Below are positions 57,344 to 64,000 of a stretch of 64,000 bases of DNA, one piece after another. Source of the DNA: Marinospirillum minutulum DSM 6287 (GTDB lineage: Bacteria > Pseudomonadota > Gammaproteobacteria > Pseudomonadales > Halomonadaceae); NCBI RefSeq assembly GCF_000422325.1, contig NZ_AULO01000014.1, forward strand, positions 1 to 64,000, written 5' to 3'. The position numbers were made by a program, and so were the translations under genes. A model generated the notes under the pieces. The model was not told where the DNA came from. It searched no databases and saw nothing but the letters and a program-made list of their open reading frames with translations. The stretch's first letter is position 1; each line of letters starts with the position of its first letter.

Positions 57344-57366
57344 AAAAAAGGGCAGCTTAGCTGCCC
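57344..57366 (-). terminator. Rho-independent terminator of the lipoprotein operon
   Basis: On the minus strand, GGGCAGCT and AGCTGCCC (57350-57366) form a perfect 8-base stem with a 1-base formal loop (about 6-base stem with a 5-base loop in practice), followed by six U. It lies 14 bases after the stop of the LPP20 lipoprotein gene. Confidence 0.88.
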
Positions 57367-57379
57367 TGTATACAGCCTA

Positions 57380-57979
57380 CTATTTAAACTCTGCATCCAT
57401 TTGTTTGTCTAGCTCTTCCAAAGCTTGTTTGCTTTGGAATTGCTGCCATAAAGCTTCCTCATTTTTAAGGCTAGTTTTTAGGCCTTCTTTAACGCTAGCT
57501 GAATCAGATACACCTACTAATAAAACCAAGGTTCCATCAGGAGTAAGCCAACGCTTTAACTGGCGGCTGCCTTCCAATGTTTGCTGAGAAACTTGACGTG
57601 AAACATTCTCAAAGTTGGCTTCATAAGTTTGGTTTTCGCCTGCACCAGTGGCACGCGACCAGTTAGTTAACAAGTTTTGAACTTTAACCTGTGTTTGACG
57701 TGCTAACGCATCACGAGCATTGGCCATAGCCATAGTACGCTGCATATTATTATCACGAGCAACATTAGGCTTAGCCTCGCCTACTGCTGCCAGGCCCCCT
57801 TCAATGTTTGGTGAACAATACCACTCAGGAGCTTGAATACCTGGTTTATATTCACAATGCTCTACAAAAGTAGGTTTTACAGGCTCTGTTGGTTGTTGAG
57901 CTACTTGTTTGTCACCACAACCTGCCATTACTGCAAAAGTAAATGCTAAAGCAGATAGAGAAAAAATATTCTTTTTCAT
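57380..57979 (-). CDS. LPP20-family lipoprotein
   Basis: 199 residues with a lipobox V-M-A-G-C21. The mature domain starts with P-E-W-Y-C-S-P and has G-L-A-A-V-G-E-A and M-A-N-A-R-D-A-L-A-R-Q, the LPP20 (PF02169-type) pattern, in which an A-R-x2-L helix follows a G-x-G strand. LPP20 proteins include flagellar FlgP and outer-membrane lipoproteins of unknown function. Last gene of the lipoprotein cluster, followed by a terminator. Confidence 0.82.
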   Translation of the reverse strand: MKKNIFSLSALAFTFAVMAGCGDKQVAQQPTEPVKPTFVEHCEYKPGIQAPEWYCSPNIEGGLAAVGEAKPNVARDNNMQRTMAMANARDALARQTQVKVQNLLTNWSRATGAGENQTYEANFENVSRQVSQQTLEGSRQLKRWLTPDGTLVLLVGVSDSASVKEGLKTSLKNEEALWQQFQSKQALEELDKQMDAEFK

Positions 57980-58025
57980 GATTTTTCCTTAATTTAAATC
58001 AGTTTAATTATTTACCACTACATCG

Positions 58026-59081
58026 TTAAAGATTTTCATACAAGCTTTCAATTAAAGAGCTAGCTAATTTCTCCGCCAACTCATTTTCTGCTTTATTCTT
58101 TGCAACATTTAACTCTGATGACACTGCTCGTGCTGCTGCATTAATAACATGCAAAGTACGGTTATTTGCACTATTTATTTGAGCACTTGCGTTTACATCA
58201 ACATAGCTCAAGCCATTTCGTTCTAGCTTATTGCTTTTAAACTGTATAACAAGGCGCAAGTCTGAATCACTGTTAACCAGATTAAAACCTAAATTAGTTA
58301 AAGCGCTAGCTAATTTAGCCTGTAAAGCTTTTGCTTCATTTGTAGTTAGTTGCAACTCAACACCTAAACTAGCTAAAAGCTGTGTAATTTCAACTTCTAC
58401 TTTTTCTACAGCTTGCACCCTTGCAGCGTCTACTTGTGTCGCAGCACCTAAAAAAGTTAATTGCTGCAAGATTTGGCGACGTTCAGCTAACTCTTGTAAG
58501 CTGGGTTTCAAATAACGAATACGCTCTAACTTGCTAGCCTTAGGTAAGGTTCCTCGTTGAAGTAGACGCTCTTCTAGCTGGGTCAATTGCAATAAAAGTT
58601 GCTGAGCTGCATCCTGTGTGTTTAGCTCTGCCAAAGCCCAGGCTTCTTTATTTTTTGTATCTACCCAGGTTTCAGAAACCTTAATGCCGCTAAGTTCTAC
58701 ACTAGGTATTTTACTGCTAATTTCCTGATTCAAGTTCTCTTTTAGTGTCATCCCTCCCTGAAATTCCATAGCAGCACTTTTCTGGTAGACAGTTGAACTA
58801 CCTATTTCAACACGAATAGTAGACAACAAATCTGCTTTAGCTTTTTCACTGGCAGTTTCAAGTGCTCTAGCTTCTGAACCGTAGATTTCTGAACTGGCTA
58901 CACCATAGGCATAGCCTAATCGCTGAGGTGGCTGGTGTATCCATCCTGGTTTAACGCTAATTGCTTGTCCTTTTTCAGCAACTAGCTGCTTCTGAGACTG
59001 ACTTGCACTACAACCAAGCAAACCAAAAGAGAGGAGCACACCGACCAATAATAGGTAGTACGGCTTATTTATAGTTAGCAT
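58026..59081 (-). CDS. LPP20-like envelope lipoprotein
   Basis: 351 residues, lipobox G-L-L-G-C24. P-G-W-I-H-Q-P-P followed by Y-A-Y-G-V-A-S-S and A-L-E-T-A-S-E-K-A-K-A-D-L matches the LPP20 pattern, as in the next gene. The C-terminal half has a helical section, then a beta domain (S-D-L-R-L-V-I-Q-F, Y-V-D-V-N-A-S-A) that resembles polymer- or curli-type CsgG-like regions only loosely. Function unknown. Three bases after the LpoB-like gene. Confidence 0.7.
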   Translation of the reverse strand: MLTINKPYYLLLVGVLLSFGLLGCSASQSQKQLVAEKGQAISVKPGWIHQPPQRLGYAYGVASSEIYGSEARALETASEKAKADLLSTIRVEIGSSTVYQKSAAMEFQGGMTLKENLNQEISSKIPSVELSGIKVSETWVDTKNKEAWALAELNTQDAAQQLLLQLTQLEERLLQRGTLPKASKLERIRYLKPSLQELAERRQILQQLTFLGAATQVDAARVQAVEKVEVEITQLLASLGVELQLTTNEAKALQAKLASALTNLGFNLVNSDSDLRLVIQFKSNKLERNGLSYVDVNASAQINSANNRTLHVINAAARAVSSELNVAKNKAENELAEKLASSLIESLYENL

Positions 59082-59084
59082 TAC

Positions 59085-59711
59085 TTAAAACCCGAATTTA
59101 CTACGTGTCTGTTGTTTTTGTAACTTTTTCTGCCCCATCCAAACCTGCCTACCTGTTTGAATATCTATTAGGGTTAAGTCAATTTGGTAATTGGTGACTC
59201 GTGTACCATCTAGCTGGTCTACCCAAGAGTCAATTGAGCCAGACAAAGCAAAATTAGCTCCATGTTCTGCTGCTAACTGGGCTGCAGTATCAGCGGTAGC
59301 ATTAAATTCTTGATCTTTACGCTCTTCACGCAACGCATCTCTAACATCGCCACCAGCAACAAAATCAACTCGACCTGAACGGATCATCGCACGGCGTAAA
59401 TCATTAATAAAAGTATCAACTGCTATGTGCTCATGTGAACGGTTACGTACGCTCATTACTAGCACAGTAGGTTGACGGTTACGGTCTGAGTTAGCCTGCG
59501 CCCAGCGATTAATCCAAGGAAAGGACAACATATCATCGATCATTTCTTCAGAAACCAAGCGTGAGTCTGTTGCATTCCAGCGATCGGTTAATGCAACTTC
59601 CTGCGTTGCATCTAGGCGTTGTACTTTAGTACCGCCGCAACCAGTTAAAGCAAACACTATTAAACTGGTCATTAGTACCAGTAGCTTGAATGTAAAACCT
59701 GATTTTTTCAT
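59085..59711 (-). CDS. LpoB-like lipoprotein, candidate PBP activator
   Basis: 208 residues from ATG 59711 with a GGAGAG ribosome-binding site; the 8-residue longer frame overlaps the previous gene. Lipobox A-L-T-G-C25. P-T-V-L-V-M-S-V-R-N-R-S, A-V-D-T-F-I-N-D-L-R-R-A-M and F-A-L-S-G-S-I followed by D-L-T-L-I-D-I-Q-T-G-R-Q-V-W match the LpoB/YcfM family, outer-membrane lipoproteins that stimulate PBP1b. Whether it activates a PBP or serves another envelope machine here is not known. Confidence 0.82.
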   Translation of the reverse strand: MKKSGFTFKLLVLMTSLIVFALTGCGGTKVQRLDATQEVALTDRWNATDSRLVSEEMIDDMLSFPWINRWAQANSDRNRQPTVLVMSVRNRSHEHIAVDTFINDLRRAMIRSGRVDFVAGGDVRDALREERKDQEFNATADTAAQLAAEHGANFALSGSIDSWVDQLDGTRVTNYQIDLTLIDIQTGRQVWMGQKKLQKQQTRSKFGF

Positions 59712-59712
59712 T

Positions 59713-61458
59713 TCACTCTCCATTAGAAGTAACAATAGTCTGCTCTGTTTTAATTAATTCAATATTGTTTGCACCCCGTGCCTTTTGAACACTTTTAGGA
59801 ACAGCTCCATTAGGGTTAATAGCAAAGGTGCGTAACCGAACCAAATGAACTTCATTAGCTTTAATTTTAATTTCTTTTAGCTGTTCTACTTGGTAGCCAT
59901 TTACATCACTTACTAAGCTAAGTTTATGCTGACCTGCTGGTAGCTCCACACGTAAGGTACGTATTTCATAGGGCAGAGTTAGCCACGAGCGTGTATCGGC
60001 TGATGTACTAGCACCCGCTGCTAACGCACAAAGAGGTGCAGGTGCACCGGCTTGTATACATAGCGATAAGCGCAAAGCCTCTACAGCCATAGCATTGGTT
60101 AGTTCAGCTTGAGCACCTACTAGGTGTTGAGCCATGGCTAAGCCAGAAACATTATCAGCTAAAATTAAGTTGCCTTGGTTTTCTCCATTTATTTCTAAAT
60201 AACTTTTTTTTACAGGGAGCTCTTCATAATACAACAGAGGAACACTTAGACGTATGCCGGTCGTTGTCATGGCTTCAAGCAAACCTGTTGACTCCAGAGT
60301 GGATCGCATCACACCAGGAATAGGCAATATCTTTTCATGACTTGATGTTAATAATCCTAAGTAATCCTCGGCACTAATTCTTTCAATAACACCCAGCAAC
60401 CCTTTGTCTGCATACAAATAATAGAACCAAGCAAGCTGGTAAGCTCTTTCCTTAGGTGTACCAGTAATCACTGGACGAATAATTAAACGATTATTTTGAA
60501 TAACCACCCAAAGATTAAGCTCGCCTCGCGGGGCAATCATATCAACTTCCTGGATGACAACCAGCTGACCCTGACCTTCTGCTGAACGATTTAATTCATT
60601 GCGTTGATCAGTATTCAACTTATCTTTGGCAATGTTATGCCAGCGATTATCACCCCTTGCTTTAAGCATAAGTGCCGTAGCATACCAAGCTTGGTTGGTT
60701 ACCTGTTTGTCTAGCTTGTACTGTTTAACATAGCCTTGCTCATACAACTTGGCAGCTCGTTCATAGCTAACTCTAGCTGAGTCTTTTTCACCTATTTTTT
60801 CGAATAAAGTACCTATAATATAATGGCTAAAAGCATTGTCTCTAAAGGCTAATTCTTTAGGGTTTACAACACTGCCATTAACTGCTGCAAAAACCTGTTG
60901 CAACTTATATAAAGCTGATTGTTTTTCTTCTTCTGCAACAGCATAGTCACCTACTTTAAAAACATTTTCATCTAAAAGAATCATCGCACGTCGAGCTTCT
61001 ACTCGAGCAGAATCTAATCGCTGCTGTTTTTCTTGGGCAGATGTGGCTGCGTCTGCCAAATAAAAATAATTTAACATTTTAAAATAGTTGATATATACCC
61101 GCTCAACAATATTGCCACGGTAGGTAACAAAGGTTGCATTGGTTGAGGCTCGTGTTGCTAGGTCCCCAAAACTGATGGTATATAACTCATCAGCAAGCTC
61201 GTCTGCTGTTTCCAAATGTGCCAAGCTTGTTAAATAATCACCTTTTAGCTGATTTAAAACGCCTAACTCAACTTCTTTTAATAACTTATTACGATCAGCA
61301 TCTAATAAACCATTAATTTCTTCCGCTGCTGCTGCATATTCACCATAACGTATGAGTGTTTTGGCAGCGTCCATTTTATTAGAATGGCTCGCACAACCTG
61401 AGGCTAGTATTAGTACCAAGCAGGTTAAAATAAATCTAGCCACTTTTACTTTTACCAT
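59713..61458 (-). CDS. COG3014-like TPR lipoprotein
   Basis: 581 residues from ATG 61458 (GGAAG ribosome-binding site). Lipobox L-A-S-G-C22. Residues about 25-270 are helical and TPR-like (Y-G-E-Y-A-A-A-A-E-E-I-N-G-L); the rest is a beta-rich domain ending in P-A-G-Q-H-K-L-S-L, reminiscent of PEGA-like domains. It resembles COG3014 proteins found beside LpoB-like genes in marine gammaproteobacteria. Function unknown; its stop is one base from the LpoB-like start, so they are coupled. Confidence 0.72.
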   Translation of the reverse strand: MVKVKVARFILTCLVLILASGCASHSNKMDAAKTLIRYGEYAAAAEEINGLLDADRNKLLKEVELGVLNQLKGDYLTSLAHLETADELADELYTISFGDLATRASTNATFVTYRGNIVERVYINYFKMLNYFYLADAATSAQEKQQRLDSARVEARRAMILLDENVFKVGDYAVAEEEKQSALYKLQQVFAAVNGSVVNPKELAFRDNAFSHYIIGTLFEKIGEKDSARVSYERAAKLYEQGYVKQYKLDKQVTNQAWYATALMLKARGDNRWHNIAKDKLNTDQRNELNRSAEGQGQLVVIQEVDMIAPRGELNLWVVIQNNRLIIRPVITGTPKERAYQLAWFYYLYADKGLLGVIERISAEDYLGLLTSSHEKILPIPGVMRSTLESTGLLEAMTTTGIRLSVPLLYYEELPVKKSYLEINGENQGNLILADNVSGLAMAQHLVGAQAELTNAMAVEALRLSLCIQAGAPAPLCALAAGASTSADTRSWLTLPYEIRTLRVELPAGQHKLSLVSDVNGYQVEQLKEIKIKANEVHLVRLRTFAINPNGAVPKSVQKARGANNIELIKTEQTIVTSNGE

Positions 61459-61483
61459 TTCCACTTCCCATGTTTTATAGCAA

Positions 61484-61672
61484 TTAATCTTTAATTGCTT
61501 TATCTAGTCTTCGACCACCTGCATCGGCTTCCCTTTGTGATCTATCAATTGCCTCACGTTTTTTCTGTTCTTCGTAAACTGCACGCTTTTCTTTACTGAT
61601 TGGATCTACACTAGAGCAACCAGTAAATAAAAGTGCTGTAGCTAAAGCCAAAGCAATCCAAATTTTATTCAT
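61484..61672 (-). CDS. Small lipoprotein, 62 residues
   Basis: ATG 61672 is preferred over the GTG one codon upstream. Lipobox L-F-T-G-C19 and a highly charged tail (K-K-R-E-A-I-D-R-S-Q-R-E-A-D) make a small outer-membrane-type lipoprotein. The start overlaps the stop of the hydrolase gene. It may be an adaptor for the larger lipoproteins downstream; no family recognised. Confidence 0.7.
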   Translation of the reverse strand: MNKIWIALALATALLFTGCSSVDPISKEKRAVYEEQKKREAIDRSQREADAGGRRLDKAIKD

Positions 61673-62651
61673 CACTTTCTCTCTCTTTAATTTTAGTTAG
61701 CCATTTATCTAGGCAGTCAAGGACTTGGGAGCGCTGTACTGGTGCATCATTTAGTAGTTGATGCGCTCCACCTTCTATAACTTGGGTTACTGCTTTGGGT
61801 AACAACCTATGTAGTACACCTAGGTTATATTGCCAGTCTACGGTTGAATCTGCATCACCCTGTATAATTAAAGCTTCCACTTCTCTTGGTTTAGTCTTTT
61901 CTATCAATTTAATCCAACGCCCTAAAGCGCTAATCCAAGCTAAAGGTAATTGCCTACTTTGCAAACAATCTTGTTGTTTAGCAAACTTTAAAAAAGCCTG
62001 GTCATTTGAATTGGCAGTAAATTTTCTGGGTAGTTTTTTTATAATTAAGCTAGGTAACCATAACCACTTAACCAGTTTTTCTTGCCAAGCTACAGGTCTT
62101 ATAAGCGGGGCTAGTAAGAGCAGCTGGTCAAAGCTAGGCTTAGTTAATTGGTGCTCAACTGCTATTGCTCCACCCGTTGAAAAACCACTTAGCAACCAGG
62201 GCCGTGGAAAATTCTCGGTTTTTAAAACCTTAACTAAAAAATTAAGCAATAACTGATAATCAGCAAAGCTTTCAATACTTGCCCTTTCGCCACTTGATAA
62301 GCCGTGCCCAGGCAAATCTGCGGTTAAATAGTACAAATGATTTTTAAGTGCCCAGCGCTGCAAAGAGGGGTAGCTGGCACCGTGGTCATAATACCCATGT
62401 AAATGCACTAGGGTTCCTTGTGCTTGCCCAGCATTTAGTTTGGGCTGGAATGCTTGCGCCCACACGCGTTCTTGGTTGAGTATTATCCACCCCGCTCGTG
62501 CTTTTACCATTCCACTTAAGTCTTTTTTATGGGCTAGCTGATAAAACTTTAAATACGCAGCATAGTCTTCGGGTAGTTCATCCATCCACTGAGCAGCCAT
62601 AAAACTACTCGGCCAAAGCCTAAGCCTTACTTTAAAGTCGGCACACAGCAT
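61665..62651 (-). CDS. Alpha/beta hydrolase, lysophospholipase/monoacylglycerol lipase-like
   Basis: 328 residues. The nucleophile Ser is in L-S-G-F-S-T-G-G-A-I; the oxyanion H-L-H-G-Y-Y-D-H-G precedes it; D-L-P-G-H-G-L-S-S-G-E-R is the PldB/serine aminopeptidase S33 hallmark; I-I-Q-G-D-A-D-S-T-V-D and the C-terminal G-G-A-H-Q-L-L-N complete the triad. Cytoplasmic, no signal seen. It overlaps the small lipoprotein gene, suggesting one operon, perhaps acting on lysophospholipids of the envelope. Confidence 0.85.
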   Translation of the reverse strand: MLCADFKVRLRLWPSSFMAAQWMDELPEDYAAYLKFYQLAHKKDLSGMVKARAGWIILNQERVWAQAFQPKLNAGQAQGTLVHLHGYYDHGASYPSLQRWALKNHLYYLTADLPGHGLSSGERASIESFADYQLLLNFLVKVLKTENFPRPWLLSGFSTGGAIAVEHQLTKPSFDQLLLLAPLIRPVAWQEKLVKWLWLPSLIIKKLPRKFTANSNDQAFLKFAKQQDCLQSRQLPLAWISALGRWIKLIEKTKPREVEALIIQGDADSTVDWQYNLGVLHRLLPKAVTQVIEGGAHQLLNDAPVQRSQVLDCLDKWLTKIKERESDE

Positions 62652-62760
62652 TAAATACTCCTTGATTCAGTTTATTTTTGTCAAAATTTTACAACACCCC
62701 TTCACCTAAAGGCAGGGTGTATTTCCTGCTAAATTGCTGTATCTTCTTCAGATTACCGAA

Positions 62761-62789
62761 TTGAGACTTCCTGTAAATTTACTACATAA
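62761..62789 (+). promoter_or_regulatory. Possible promoter with embedded palindrome upstream of glcB
   Basis: TTGAGA (62761-62766) and ACATAA (62784-62789) are 17 bases apart, a weak sigma-70 fit. Between them GTAAATTTAC (62773-62782) is a perfect 10-base palindrome that could be an operator overlapping the promoter. About 80 bases upstream of the malate synthase ATG. Confidence 0.3.
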
Positions 62790-62870
62790 AACAGTGCGTT
62801 AGCCCTAGTTTCTAGCAAGTTTACAGATTTTAACTATTCATTAATCCACCTAGCCAAGAGGCGATTTTAC

Positions 62871-64000
62871 ATGACTGATCGCGTTCAAACCGGCGGACTT
62901 CAGGTCGCCAAAACGCTTTATAATTTTATTAATGAACAAGCCATTCCAGGTAGCGGAATTACAAGTGACGCTTTTTGGGCCGGACTAGACATCCTAGTTC
63001 ACGAGCTGGCTCCTAAAAACATTGCTCTTTTACAAAAACGTGATGCGCTACAAGCCAAAATTGATGCTTGGCACCAAGCCAACAAAGGTACGTTTGATTT
63101 TACTGCTTATAAAGCCTTTTTAACTGAAATTGGTTATTTGCAGCCAGAAGGCGAAGATTTCCAAGCCAGTACCGCTAAAGTTGATACTGAAATTGCCCTA
63201 CAAGCGGGTCCACAATTAGTTGTGCCTATTACTAACGCACGTTTTGCGCTAAATGCGGTGAATGCGCGCTGGGGTAGTTTGTATGATGCCCTTTACGGCA
63301 CTGATGCACTACCCGAAGATAACGGCGCTGATAAAGGTCCAGGCTATAACCCTGTGCGTGGCGAAAAAGTGATTGCCTTTGCGCGTGACTTTTTAGACCA
63401 AAGTGCACCACTTGAAGGCGCTAGCCATAAAGATGCAACTGGCTACACCCTGGCTGATGGTCAATTAAGTGTTAGCTTAAAAGATGGCAAAACTACTGGT
63501 CTAAAAAAACCAGCGCAGCTTAAAGGTTTTACTGGCGAAGCAAACCAGCCAAGCAGCCTTTTGTTAGAAAACAACGGTATGCACTTTGAAATTCAAATCG
63601 ACCCTAACCACCATATCGGTCAGGTTGATGCTGCCGGTGTTAAAGACGTTTTAATGGAAGCTGCACTGACCACCATTATGGACTGTGAAGACTCGGTTGC
63701 AGCGGTTGATGCTGAAGACAAAACCCTTGCTTACAGCAACTGGTTAGGTTTAATGCAGGGCAACTTAGAAGAGCCTGTATCTAAAGGCGGTAAAACGTTT
63801 ACCCGTAAAATGAATGGCGACCGTGACTACACCAACCCTCAGGGTGAAAGCTTCACGCTACCGGGTCGCTCTTTAATGTTTATTCGTAATGTCGGTCATT
63901 TAATGACCAACCCTGCGATTCTGCTAAAAGACGGTTCAGAAATTCCAGAAGGCATTATGGACTGTGCGGTAACCGCGCTCATTGCTAAGCATGACTTGTT
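62871..64000 (+). CDS. glcB: GlcB, malate synthase G (3' end outside window)
   Basis: The first 376 codons are present and the frame is open to the window end; the family length is about 720. The ATG follows an AGAGGCG sequence. [14 protein letters not shown] and [24 protein letters not shown] are unmistakable malate synthase G, as is [14 protein letters not shown]. It condenses glyoxylate with acetyl-CoA to malate for growth on acetate, glycolate or fatty acids. Divergent from the lipoprotein cluster across 220 bases. Confidence 0.96.
   Translation, partial: MTDRVQTGGLQVAKTLYNFINEQAIPGSGITSDAFWAGLDILVHELAPKNIALLQKRDALQAKIDAWHQANKGTFDFTAYKAFLTEIGYLQPEGEDFQASTAKVDTEIALQAGPQLVVPITNARFALNAVNARWGSLYDALYGTDALPEDNGADKGPGYNPVRGEKVIAFARDFLDQSAPLEGASHKDATGYTLADGQLSVSLKDGKTTGLKKPAQLKGFTGEANQPSSLLLENNGMHFEIQIDPNHHIGQVDAAGVKDVLMEAALTTIMDCEDSVAAVDAEDKTLAYSNWLGLMQGNLEEPVSKGGKTFTRKMNGDRDYTNPQGESFTLPGRSLMFIRNVGHLMTNPAILLKDGSEIPEGIMDCAVTALIAKHDL

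Overview
The window is a chromosomal segment of a gammaproteobacterium, most like the marine Oceanospirillales/Pseudomonadales. The evidence is gene order and content: metX-metW-DUF4426-rdgB-hemW, mutY-yggX, oxyR-recG, xseB-ispA-dxs, serA divergent from a D-2-hydroxyglutarate dehydrogenase, a FabY-type ketosynthase and malate synthase G. Base composition looks moderate (mid-40s % GC by eye). The first ~11.5 kb is visibly richer in A/T than the rest. I see no insertion sequence, integrase, CRISPR array or rRNA.

Region 1 (1-11487, all + strand) is the most unusual part. It holds the 3' end of a very large repetitive surface protein, a small exported coiled-coil protein, a class III nucleotide cyclase fused to an FHA domain, a PP2C-type phosphatase, a giant membrane Ser/Thr kinase with TPR-like and FGE-like domains, and a 64-residue protein. 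The tight spacing suggests one transcription unit. It looks like a Ser/Thr phospho-signalling and cAMP module coupled to a secreted adhesin. Five evenly spaced acidic-Thr motifs in the kinase N-terminus are candidate docking sites for the FHA domain.

Region 2 (11524-19461) holds an ECHDC3-like crotonase, a CoA-binding protein, an AEC-type transporter, a membrane-anchored hypothetical protein, a PHB-depolymerase-like lipoprotein, and the minus-strand metX-metW-DUF4426-rdgB-hemW block. Region 3 (19665-25934) holds guaB-guaA-tadA, a membrane diguanylate cyclase, and mutY-yggX. Region 4 (26043-30558) has a tRNA-Phe/Gln/Thr operon with a promoter and terminator, a 2-Cys peroxiredoxin, trxB, a DTW-domain protein, a bile-acid-symporter-family transporter and a TrmB-like methyltransferase. 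An orphan ParA ATPase follows.

Region 5 (31631-39815) holds a DUF1302/DUF1329 envelope pair, a MalT-like LuxR regulator and fabY. Region 6 (39943-54588) holds zapB, rimI with a HolD-like gene, a chemoreceptor, a DUF389 membrane protein, an HDOD protein, oxyR-recG, the xseB-ispA-dxs isoprenoid operon and the D-2-hydroxyglutarate dehydrogenase. Region 7 (54792-64000) holds serA, an MltC-like transglycosylase, a run of lipoprotein genes around an LpoB-like protein ending in a clear terminator, and the 5' part of glcB. Several starts were moved downstream from the longest open frame to a codon with a better ribosome-binding site or family fit (CoA-binding protein, guaB, guaA, tadA, peroxiredoxin, parA, TrmB-like, DUF1302, recG and three lipoproteins).
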